Shown piece after piece: positions 42,368 to 49,481 of a DNA stretch of 64,000 nt. Origin of the DNA: Rhodoferax sp. TS-BS-61-7 (GTDB taxonomy: Bacteria > Pseudomonadota > Gammaproteobacteria > Burkholderiales > Burkholderiaceae_C); assembly GCF_002943465.1 (NCBI RefSeq), contig NZ_PTQY01000001.1:1171733-1235732 (forward strand). Direction: 5' to 3'. Under the pieces are notes generated by a model. That model did not search any database and was not told where the DNA came from. It saw only the letters and a list, made by a program, of their open reading frames with translations. Position numbers and translations under genes: made by a program. The first letter of the stretch is position 1; every line of letters begins with the position of its first letter.

Positions 42368-43162
42368 TCAGGTGTTGAGTTCTGCCAGCCGCTCGGGCGT
42401 GCCGACATCGGTCCAGCGACCAGTGTAAATCTCGGCGCTCACCTGTGCTTGCGCCATGGCTTTGCGCAGCAGCGGCGCCAGCGGCGCCTTGATGCCTTGC
42501 GGGTTGCCTGCAGGAATGTCGCACCATGGCGCGGCAAACAGGGCGTGACGGAACAGCGCGAAGGTGCTGTAGGTGTAGCGCGGCGCGGTGCTGTCGGCCG
42601 CTGGGTCGGTGCACAGGCCCACGCCGTGGGCGTCCACCTGTTCCAGCCCAAAGTCGCCCTTGCGGTGGTGCGCCGGGTTGGGCACCAGCCACAGGTGGGC
42701 CAGCTTGCCGCTGGCAGCAAAGCGGTCTACCGCAGCCTGGGTGAACACAAAGTCGGGCGCATACACATCGCCGGCCATGGACCAGAACACGGGCGCCAAC
42801 TGCGGCAGCGCGCGCGCAATGCCGCCCGCCGTCTCCAGCGCGCCGCCAAAGTCGCGCCCTTCGTGTGAGTAGTGCAATGCCAAAGAGTCAGAGGGGCGCT
42901 CTGTTTTTAATAGCTGCTCGCGCAGTATGGACGAAGGCTGCATGCCAATTTGATGCCCAAACCGGGCCTCGATCTGCTCGCCCAGCCAGGCGGTGTTCAC
43001 CACGGCCCGGTCAAAACCCCCGAGGGCCAGCGCCTCCAGGTGGTACTGCATCAGGGGTTTGCCTTGCACAGCGAGCAAGGGTTTGGGGCACGTATCGGTC
43101 AGCGGGCGCATGCGCTCGCCGCGGCCGGCGGCCAGCACGATGGCGGTGGACAGGGAAGACAT
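42368..43162 (-). CDS. murU: MurU-like MurNAc-1-P uridylyltransferase
   Basis: A 264-residue sugar nucleotidyltransferase. Signature AIVLAAGRGERMRPLT (about 7-22) with PKPLLAVQGKPL, then GRDFGGALETAGGIARALP, MAGDVYAPDF and the C-terminal YTGRWTDVGTPERL. In Pseudomonas MurU makes UDP-MurNAc from the product of AmgK; an amgK gene is present at 25.6-26.7 kb. Oddity: about 20 residues around GMQPSSILREQLLKTERPS, just before the conserved LHYSHEGRDFGGA, derive from an in-frame family A repeat; relatives have a shorter loop. Coupled to pepP downstream. Confidence 0.88.
   Translation of the reverse strand: MSSLSTAIVLAAGRGERMRPLTDTCPKPLLAVQGKPLMQYHLEALALGGFDRAVVNTAWLGEQIEARFGHQIGMQPSSILREQLLKTERPSDSLALHYSHEGRDFGGALETAGGIARALPQLAPVFWSMAGDVYAPDFVFTQAAVDRFAASGKLAHLWLVPNPAHHRKGDFGLEQVDAHGVGLCTDPAADSTAPRYTYSTFALFRHALFAAPWCDIPAGNPQGIKAPLAPLLRKAMAQAQVSAEIYTGRWTDVGTPERLAELNT
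42903..42954 (+). repeat. Dispersed repeat family A, copy 7 (inside murU)
   Basis: GTTTTTAATAGCTGCTCGCG then CAGTATGGACGAAGGCTGCA. It lies antisense within murU and is translated in frame on the minus strand. Confidence 0.78.
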
Positions 43163-43232
43163 GGGCGCAGAGCATAGCCCAGTGCCACGGCCTGCGGCTA
43201 TCATCTTCCCCACACATATTCAGGAGGGCACC

Positions 43233-44273
43233 ATGGGACTGATGGACTTCATCAAGAAACAGTTTATTGACGTCATTCAATGGACTGAAGAGGACGATGG
43301 CACGCTGGCCTGGCGCTTCCCCATGGCGGGAATGGAAATCCAGAACGGCGGCACGCTGGTTGTGCGCGAGTCGCAGCTGGCGGTGTTTGTGAACGAGGGC
43401 AAGGTGGCCGATGTGTTTGGCCCCGGCACCCACACGCTAACCACGCAAACCCTGCCGGTGCTGACCTACCTGAAGAACTGGGACAAGCTGTTCGAGTCCC
43501 CCTTCAAGAGCGATGTGTACTTCTTCAGCACGCGCCAGCAGATCGACCAGAAGTGGGGTACGCCCCAGCCCATCACCATCCGCGATGCCGACTTTGGCGC
43601 CGTGCGCCTGCGCGCTTTTGGTAACTACAACTTCCGCATTGCCGACCCCAAGCTCTTCCACACCGAAATCTCGGGCACGCGCGAGAGTTACACCACGGCC
43701 GATATTGACGGCCAATTGCGTGGCCTGGTGTTGCAGAACATCAGCAACGCGGTGGCCAGCAGTGGTATCGCCTTCTTGGACTTGGCGGCGAATCAGCTGA
43801 GTTTTGCGCAGGCGCTGGTGCGCCAGCTGGCGCCCGAGTTCGAGAAGATTGGCTTGAAGCTCGAAGGCATGACGGTGCAGAACGTCTCGTTGCCCGAAGA
43901 GTTGCAGAAAATCCTGGACCAGAAAATCGGTATGGGTATGGTCGGCAACGACATGGGCAAGTTCATGCAGTACCAGACCGCGCAGGCGATTCCGAAGTTT
44001 GCCGAAGGTGCGAGCTCTGGTGGCGGTATTGCGGGTGACGCCATGGGCTTGGGTGCCGGTGTGGCGCTGGGCCAGGTGTTGGCGCAGAACCTGGCCGCTG
44101 GCCTGCAAGGTAACGCGGCACCTGCGGCGGCGGCCGTGGCCCAGGCTGCGGGCGTGAAGCCTGAGGACGTGATGGCTACGCTGGAAAAACTTGGCGATCT
44201 GAAATCCAAGGGCATCCTGACCCAGGAAGAGTTTGACGCCAAGAAGGCGGAACTGCTGAAGAAGCTGGTCTAG
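43233..44273 (+). CDS. SPFH-domain protein with C-terminal SHOCT
   Basis: A 346-residue YdjI-like protein (also described as virion-core-like). SPFH/band-7 fold about 20-240 (RFPMAGMEIQNGGTLVVRES, FFSTRQQIDQKWGTPQPITI, LRAFGNYNFRIAD), a Gly/Ala-rich spacer about 255-305, and a SHOCT motif at the end (LEKLGDLKSKGILTQEEFDA). No N-terminal TM helix, unlike flotillins. AGGAGGG precedes the ATG. Family members pair with zinc-ribbon and membrane proteins and are thought to scaffold membrane-stress complexes. First gene of a five-gene run with DUF4178 and DUF350 proteins. Confidence 0.88.
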   Translation: MGLMDFIKKQFIDVIQWTEEDDGTLAWRFPMAGMEIQNGGTLVVRESQLAVFVNEGKVADVFGPGTHTLTTQTLPVLTYLKNWDKLFESPFKSDVYFFSTRQQIDQKWGTPQPITIRDADFGAVRLRAFGNYNFRIADPKLFHTEISGTRESYTTADIDGQLRGLVLQNISNAVASSGIAFLDLAANQLSFAQALVRQLAPEFEKIGLKLEGMTVQNVSLPEELQKILDQKIGMGMVGNDMGKFMQYQTAQAIPKFAEGASSGGGIAGDAMGLGAGVALGQVLAQNLAAGLQGNAAPAAAAVAQAAGVKPEDVMATLEKLGDLKSKGILTQEEFDAKKAELLKKLV

Positions 44274-44290
44274 TCGTTGACGAGGCGGGT

Positions 44291-44368
44291 GGAGCGGCAG
44301 AGGGTTCTGCTACGTGTCCCCCGCCCTTCGGGCTCCTGCTTTACCTCCGCATAACCCTCTACCGCTCC
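44291..44368 (+). promoter_or_regulatory. Long inverted repeat before the DUF4178 gene
   Basis: Arms GGAGCGGCAGAGGGTTCTGC (44291-44310) and GCATAACCCTCTACCGCTCC (44349-44368) pair at 18 of 20 positions; the 38-base loop holds a small GCCC-TTC-GGGC hairpin. The right arm ends seven bases before the TTG start of the next gene, so the hairpin could bury its ribosome-binding region. Confidence 0.6.
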
Positions 44369-44375
44369 GCCCTCC

Positions 44376-45905
44376 TTGGCTAACGAGACTGTTGCTGCCC
44401 AACGCGCCTACCGGGCCCCGTGCCCGGGCTGTGGTGCGCCTGTCAGCTTTCTGAGTGCGCAGAGCACACACGCCGTCTGCGCGTTTTGCCAGAGCACCGT
44501 GGTGCGCAATGGTGATGTGCTGCAACGCATCGGCAAGATGGCCGAGCTGTTTGACGACCACAGCCTGCTGCAGCTACAAGCCAGTGGCACCTGGAATGGC
44601 CAGAGCTTCACGCTGCTGGGTCGGCTGCAATACAAATACCGCGAAGGCACCTGGACCGAGTGGCATGCGGTGCTGGGCGACGGCAGCAGCGCCTACCTCA
44701 GCGAAGACAACGGTGCCTATGTGTTCACCACCGCGCAGGCCGTGCAGCGCGAAATGCCGCCGGCCGAGCGCTTCCGCGTCGGTGCCACCACGGCCATCAA
44801 CGGCAAGTCGTTCACCGTCGCGTCCAACCAATCGGTTGCGCTGATTTCTGCGCAGGGCGAGCTGCCGCGCCTGCCCGCGCTGGGTGCCAGCTTTGCGATG
44901 GTGGAGCTGCGTAGCCAGGCGGTGGATGCCAAGGGCGTGGGCGAGGTGCTCAGTGTGGACTACAGCAGCCAGCCGCCCAGCGTGAGTTTGGGCAAGTCGG
45001 TGCTGCTGGAGGATCTGAAGCTCACGGGTCTGAAAGACGAATCGGCCAAGGACGAAAAGGGCCGGCAGTTTGCCTGCCCGAACTGTGGCGCCACGCTGAC
45101 CGTGAAGCTGGCCGGCAGCCAAAGCATGAGCTGCGGCTCCTGCAACAGCATCATCGACCTGTCGCAAGGCATCGGCGGTGAGCTCAAACACGCGATCCAG
45201 GACGAACCCGTGCAGCCGCTGATCCCGCTGGGCACCACGGGCACGCTGCAGGGCGCGCAGTGGCAGGTGGTGGGCTTTCAGCACCGCATGGGCACTGACC
45301 CTAGCGACCCCGACGAACACTTTGGCTGGGAAGAATATTTGCTCTTCAACGCCAAGCGCGGCTTCATCTTTCTGGTGGATTCCACCGAGGGCTGGAGTGT
45401 GGTGCGCCCCGCCACGGGGGCGCCTGTGGTTAGCAGCAACCAGCAAAGTGCCAAGTACTTGGGCACACACTACCAGCTGAAGGAAAGTTATACCGCACGG
45501 ACCAACTACGTGGTGGGCGAGTTTTATTGGCAGGTGCAGCGCGACCAGGTGACCGAGAACCGCGACTACAGCAGTGGCAAAAACCTGCTGTCGCTAGAGC
45601 AAACGGCCAACGAGCTGACCTGGTCGGTGGGCAACACCATCGACAGTGCGACGGTGGCCATGGCCTTCAAGCTGAAGGACAAACAAGACCTGCTCAAACG
45701 CACCGACGTGGGGCCATTGGTGTCCGGCACCAACCCCTTCATGCGTCAGGAGTTCTGGGTGTTTATTGTGGTGGTGCTGATTTTCCTGGCCATGACACGC
45801 TGCTCACCCGATTGCGACCCGAAGGTGGAGAACTGCTCCAGCAGCAGCTACCGTTCTTCGGGCGGATCGTACGGCGGCTTTTCTTCGGGTGGCGGGCACA
45901 AATAG
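44376..45905 (+). CDS. Double zinc-ribbon DUF4178 membrane protein
   Basis: A 509-residue protein with a repeated architecture: zinc ribbon 1 (PCPGCGAP and CAFC, about 15-40), DUF4178 unit 1 (LLGRLQYKYREGTWTEW, about 80-130), zinc ribbon 2 (CPNCGATL and CGSCNS, about 232-258), DUF4178 unit 2 (VVGFQHRMGTDPSDPDEHF to about 340), one TM helix (FWVFIVVVLIFLAMTRC, about 450-470), then a Cys-rich stretch and a Ser/Gly tail. The only usable start that keeps zinc ribbon 1 is TTG at 44376, with no Shine-Dalgarno sequence. It follows the SPFH gene and precedes the DUF350 gene. Function unknown; envelope-stress membership is inferred. Confidence 0.85.
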   Translation: MANETVAAQRAYRAPCPGCGAPVSFLSAQSTHAVCAFCQSTVVRNGDVLQRIGKMAELFDDHSLLQLQASGTWNGQSFTLLGRLQYKYREGTWTEWHAVLGDGSSAYLSEDNGAYVFTTAQAVQREMPPAERFRVGATTAINGKSFTVASNQSVALISAQGELPRLPALGASFAMVELRSQAVDAKGVGEVLSVDYSSQPPSVSLGKSVLLEDLKLTGLKDESAKDEKGRQFACPNCGATLTVKLAGSQSMSCGSCNSIIDLSQGIGGELKHAIQDEPVQPLIPLGTTGTLQGAQWQVVGFQHRMGTDPSDPDEHFGWEEYLLFNAKRGFIFLVDSTEGWSVVRPATGAPVVSSNQQSAKYLGTHYQLKESYTARTNYVVGEFYWQVQRDQVTENRDYSSGKNLLSLEQTANELTWSVGNTIDSATVAMAFKLKDKQDLLKRTDVGPLVSGTNPFMRQEFWVFIVVVLIFLAMTRCSPDCDPKVENCSSSSYRSSGGSYGGFSSGGGHK

Positions 45906-45931
45906 ATGTTGGAATTTTCAAGGAGATGACC

Positions 45932-46144
45932 ATGGAATGGTTGAAACCGGATGTGGTGTTGGGCTCGGTGTTGTACGCGGTGATGGGGGTGCTGATCTTC
46001 TGGATCAGTTTCCTCATCATTGACAAGATCACGCCCTACAACCTGTGGCTGGAGATTGTGGAGAAGCAGAACAAGGCACTAGCCCTGGTGGTGGCGGCCA
46101 TGTCGCTGGGCATTTGCATCATCGTGGCGGCAGCCATCCATTGA
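45932..46144 (+). CDS. DUF350 (YjfL-like) membrane protein
   Basis: A 70-residue inner-membrane protein with two TM helices (VLGSVLYAVMGVLIFWISFL and ALVVAAMSLGICIIVAAA) joined by a cytoplasmic loop (DKITPYNLWLEIVEKQNKA) that carries the DUF350 signature. ATG 45932 is chosen since AAGGAG is six bases before it, while the ATG at 45926 touches the AAGGAG. Most DUF350 proteins are longer (about 130 residues, two such units); this is a single unit. DUF350 genes cluster with DUF4178 and polyamine genes. Confidence 0.85.
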   Translation: MEWLKPDVVLGSVLYAVMGVLIFWISFLIIDKITPYNLWLEIVEKQNKALALVVAAMSLGICIIVAAAIH

Positions 46145-46145
46145 T

Positions 46146-46218
46146 GCCCCCACGCTCCACCGCTGCGCGGGTCGCTGCCCCCCGCGGGGGCGCGTTTCAC
46201 CTTGGGGCGGCCCTGCGG
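46146..46218 (+). repeat. Dispersed repeat family B, copy 3
   Basis: GCCCCCACGCTCCACCGCTG, then TCGCTGCCCCCCGCGGGGGC and CCTTGGGGCGGCCC. It fills the space between the DUF350 gene and the GTG start of the aminopropyltransferase gene, touching that start codon. Confidence 0.85.
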
Positions 46219-47780
46219 TGAAACCTGAGTCTTCCCAGGCTGCCGGGCCACGCCCGGTGGAGGTGGCCCTGCTGGCCTCGGTGTTTGTGGTGGCGGCCTG
46301 CGGGCTGGTGTACGAGCTGGCCGCGGGTGCGTTGGCGTCTTACCTGCTGGGCGATTCGGTGTTGCAGTTCAGCACCGTCATCGGGGCCTACCTGTTTGCC
46401 ATGGGCATTGGCTCCTACCTGTCGCGCTTTTTCGAGCGCCAGCTCACGGCCCACTTTTTGCGCATAGAACTGATGGTAGCCCTTGCCGGTGGTGCGCTTC
46501 CAGCTATTCTTTTTGTAGCGCATGCCTGGGTGCCGGGTTCCTTCCGTTTTGTGCTCTACGCCATGGTGCTACTGGTCGGCATTCTGGTGGGGCTGGAGAT
46601 TCCGCTGGTCATGCGCATCCTCAAACGCAATGTGGCGCTCAAGGATCTGGTGTCGCAGGTGCTGACCTTTGACTACCTGGGTGCACTCGCCGTATCGGTG
46701 GCGTTTCCGCTCTTGCTGGTGCCCAAGCTGGGGCTGGTGCGCACCGGGTTGTTGTTCGGCTTGTTGAATGCAGCGGTGGCCCTGTGGGCGCTGTGGCTGT
46801 TTCGCCATGAGCTGCGGCGGTTTGCCGCGCATGCCTGGGCCTGTGGCGTGGTGCTGGCTCTGTTGGGCGCGGGCATGGTCGCGGCCGACCACATCACCAC
46901 CTGGGCCGAGGACCGGCTCTACCAGGACAAAGCCATCATCGCGCAGTCCAGCCCCTACCAGCGTATTGTGGTGACCCACTCCCCGGGTGAGGGGCAGTTG
47001 GGCTACCGCCTGTTCCTCAACGGCAATTTGCAGTTCGCCCAGCGTGACGAATACCGTTACCACGAAGCCCTGGTGCACCCGGCCATGGCTGCGTTTTCGG
47101 CCAGCGGCGCGGCACCCAAAAAGGTGGCGGTGCTGGGCGGTGGCGACGGCATGGCCGTGCGCGAAGTCCTCAAATACCCTGGCGTGGAACAAGTCACGCT
47201 GGTGGAGCTGGACCCGGCCATGACCACGCTGTTCAGCCAGACGCCGGAGCTGGCCGCGCTCAACAGCGAGTCGCTGCGTTCGCCCAAGGTGCGGGTTATC
47301 AACACCGATGCCTTCACCTGGCTGCAGGGCACAGACGAAGTGTTTGACGTCATCGTGGTGGACTTTCCCGACCCCACCAATTTCTCGGTGGGCAAACTCT
47401 TCACCAACGCCTTCTACGCCCTGCTCGACAAGCACCTGGCCGCCAGCGGCTACGCGGTGGTGCAGACCACCTCGCCATTGATCGCGCGCAAGAGTTTCTG
47501 GACCGTGGTGACCACCATCGAATCCGTCGGCCTGACCGCCACGCCGTACCACGCCCATGTGCCCAGCTTTGGCGAATGGGGCTTTGTGCTGGCCAGCCGC
47601 CGCCCGTTCCGTATGCCCACGGTGCTGCCCGCCGGCCTGCGCTTTTTGAACGTGCCCAGCCTGCCGCTGCTGTTTGACTTTCCGCAGGACATGGGGCGTG
47701 TACCCACCGAGGTGAACCGGCTGTCCAACCAGGTGCTGGTGACGACGTATGAAGAGGAATGGGGCAGGGTGGTGAAATGA
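46218..47780 (+). CDS. Membrane-anchored spermidine synthase-like aminopropyltransferase
   Basis: A 520-residue fusion of about six or seven TM helices (residues 15-225, starting VALLASVFVVAACGLVYELA) and a cytoplasmic spermidine-synthase fold (about 240-500). Motifs: VAVLGGGDGMAVREVLKY (SAM/dcSAM site), VTLVELDPAMT, VRVINTDAFTWL and IVVDFPDPTNFSVGKLF, where the last replaces the usual DSTDP. It begins with GTG right after a family B repeat. A family A repeat encodes part of one TM helix near residue 85-100. Family members transfer aminopropyl groups from decarboxylated SAM; the acceptor here is unknown. ATGATGA overlap with the next gene. Confidence 0.88.
   Translation: MKPESSQAAGPRPVEVALLASVFVVAACGLVYELAAGALASYLLGDSVLQFSTVIGAYLFAMGIGSYLSRFFERQLTAHFLRIELMVALAGGALPAILFVAHAWVPGSFRFVLYAMVLLVGILVGLEIPLVMRILKRNVALKDLVSQVLTFDYLGALAVSVAFPLLLVPKLGLVRTGLLFGLLNAAVALWALWLFRHELRRFAAHAWACGVVLALLGAGMVAADHITTWAEDRLYQDKAIIAQSSPYQRIVVTHSPGEGQLGYRLFLNGNLQFAQRDEYRYHEALVHPAMAAFSASGAAPKKVAVLGGGDGMAVREVLKYPGVEQVTLVELDPAMTTLFSQTPELAALNSESLRSPKVRVINTDAFTWLQGTDEVFDVIVVDFPDPTNFSVGKLFTNAFYALLDKHLAASGYAVVQTTSPLIARKSFWTVVTTIESVGLTATPYHAHVPSFGEWGFVLASRRPFRMPTVLPAGLRFLNVPSLPLLFDFPQDMGRVPTEVNRLSNQVLVTTYEEEWGRVVK
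46463..46520 (-). repeat. Dispersed repeat family A, copy 8 (divergent, inside a TM-coding region)
   Basis: On the minus strand: GCTACAAAAAGAATAGCTGG, then AAGCGCACCACCGGCAAGGG. It keeps the family spacing but is the most diverged copy. Confidence 0.6.
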
Positions 47781-49381
47781 TGCAGCGTCGCCACTTTCTG
47801 GCGTCTGTCGCCGTGCCTCTGGTGGCGTGCTCTTCGCAAACGGACATCACCGGTGGCTTCACCGGCGTAGACCACGCGCGCGGCCACCGCTTGCGCGACA
47901 CCACGGCCTGGCCCGCCCCTGCCGTCATTCACCGCACGCACACCGTCATCGCCGGTGGTGGTGTTGCGGGCCTGGCCGCCGCACGTGCGCTGCGCCTGCG
48001 GGGCATGGACGACTTTGCGCTGCTGGAGCTGGAAGACAGCGCGGGCGGCAATGCGCGTGCTGGAGTCGTAGGGGGCATCCCCTGCCCGCTGGGTGCGCAC
48101 TACCTGCCGCTGCCCAGCGACGATGCGCCCGAGGTGCAAAACCTGCTGGAAGAACTGGGCCTGCGCCAGCGTGTGGCGGGGCGCTGGTTATACGACGAAC
48201 GCCATCTGTGCCACAGCCCGCAGGAGCGGCTGTTTTTTAACGGCGCCTGGCAGGACGGTCTGCTGCCGGTGCAGGGTGTGGGCGAGGCCACGCTGGCGCA
48301 GTACCGCCGCTTTGCCATGCTGGTGGAGCAGGCGCGCAGCGCAGCCCAATGGACCATTCCCATACAAAACAAGCCTCTGGCCCCTATACAGCGTGCGCTT
48401 GCAGCTATGACTTTCATAGCGTACCTGGAACACAACGGCCTGACCGACCCGCACCTGCGCTGGTACCTGGACTACTGCTGCCGCGACGACTACGGCGCGG
48501 GCATTGCCACGGTGTCGGCCTGGGCTGGCATCCACTACTTTGCCAGCCGCCATGGTTTCCACGCGCCGGGGGCCGAGTCGGCCGAGCGCGAAGGCCTGCT
48601 GACCTGGCCCGAGGGCAATGCCTGGCTAACGCGCCGCCTGGCCACCCCGTTGGGCGAGCGCCTGTGCACCGGCCACGTGGTACTGCGCGTGGCGCAGGGC
48701 CGCAACGGGGTGGAGGTGGATGCCTTCAACACTGCGACGCAGCAAGTGGAGCGCTGGCAGGCGCAGCAGGCGATCGTGACGCTGCCCATTTTTGTGGCGG
48801 CACGCGTGGTGGAGGGTGCGCCCGACTTTCTGCGCCAGGCCGCCCAGCGCGTGGTCTACGCGCCCTGGTTGGTGGCCAACATCCATATCCGCGAACCGCT
48901 ACATGACCGCCCCGGCCCGGCCCCCAGCTGGGACAACGTGGTCTACGGCACCCAGGGCCTGGGGTATGTGGATGCCATGCACCAGAGTCTGCAGCCGGTG
49001 CCCGGCGCCACCGTGCTCACCCACTACCGTGCGCTGGGCGATGACGGTGGTGGCCCCAGCGCCGGGCGCAAGCAGCTGCTGGAGCAGCCGTGGACGCACT
49101 GGCGCGACACCCTCCTGGCCGAGCTGGCCGCCGCCCACCCCGACCTGCCGGCCAAAGCCACGCGCATGGAGCTGACCCGCTACGGCCATGCCATGGCCAT
49201 TCCCATACCCTCAGTTCAGGGTCAAATAGGCTTCAAACCATTATGGAATATGCGCAAACAGCTATCAAAAACAGAGCGTTTTGGCTTGCAATCGGGCCGC
49301 CTGCGTTTTGCCCACAGCGACTGGGCGGGTTACTCCATCTTTGAAGAGGCGTTCACGCTGGGGCACTGGGCGGGGGCATGA
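47777..49381 (+). CDS. FAD-dependent amine-oxidase-like lipoprotein
   Basis: A 534-residue flavoprotein. N-terminus QRRHFLASVAVPLVACSS is a signal with a lipobox-like LVAC, so it is probably anchored outside the cytoplasm; the Arg pair suggests Tat export of a folded flavoprotein. FAD motif VIAGGGVAGLAAARALRLRG (about 58-77) and the C-terminal substrate/FAD segment HSDWAGYSIFEEAF (about 515). It is coupled to the membrane aminopropyltransferase gene. Two family A repeats lie in frame: one encodes QNKPLAPIQRALAAMTFIA (about 197-215), the other QGQIGFKPLWNMRKQLSKTE (about 480-499). Substrate (polyamine or other amine) is inferred from context. Confidence 0.83.
   Translation: MMQRRHFLASVAVPLVACSSQTDITGGFTGVDHARGHRLRDTTAWPAPAVIHRTHTVIAGGGVAGLAAARALRLRGMDDFALLELEDSAGGNARAGVVGGIPCPLGAHYLPLPSDDAPEVQNLLEELGLRQRVAGRWLYDERHLCHSPQERLFFNGAWQDGLLPVQGVGEATLAQYRRFAMLVEQARSAAQWTIPIQNKPLAPIQRALAAMTFIAYLEHNGLTDPHLRWYLDYCCRDDYGAGIATVSAWAGIHYFASRHGFHAPGAESAEREGLLTWPEGNAWLTRRLATPLGERLCTGHVVLRVAQGRNGVEVDAFNTATQQVERWQAQQAIVTLPIFVAARVVEGAPDFLRQAAQRVVYAPWLVANIHIREPLHDRPGPAPSWDNVVYGTQGLGYVDAMHQSLQPVPGATVLTHYRALGDDGGGPSAGRKQLLEQPWTHWRDTLLAELAAAHPDLPAKATRMELTRYGHAMAIPIPSVQGQIGFKPLWNMRKQLSKTERFGLQSGRLRFAHSDWAGYSIFEEAFTLGHWAGA
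48362..48420 (-). repeat. Dispersed repeat family A, copy 9 (inside FAD oxidase gene)
   Basis: On the minus strand: GCTATGAAAGTCATAGCTGC then AAGCGCACGCTGTATAGGGG and an AGGCTTGTTTTGTATG end. In frame, no stop. Confidence 0.82.
49213..49273 (-). repeat. Dispersed repeat family A, copy 10 (same FAD oxidase gene)
   Basis: On the minus strand: GTTTTTGATAGCTGTTTGCG then CATATTCCATAATGGTTTGA and a GCCTATTTGA end. This is the second copy in one gene, also in frame. Confidence 0.85.
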
Positions 49382-49481
49382 GGCTGCGCGACGGGCCGCC
49401 CCTGCGATTTCTGGTAGCTTAGGGCACGGTGCCCCGTATGTGGGTGCCGCCGTTGGTGTGGCCATGGAGACTGAAGCACGC

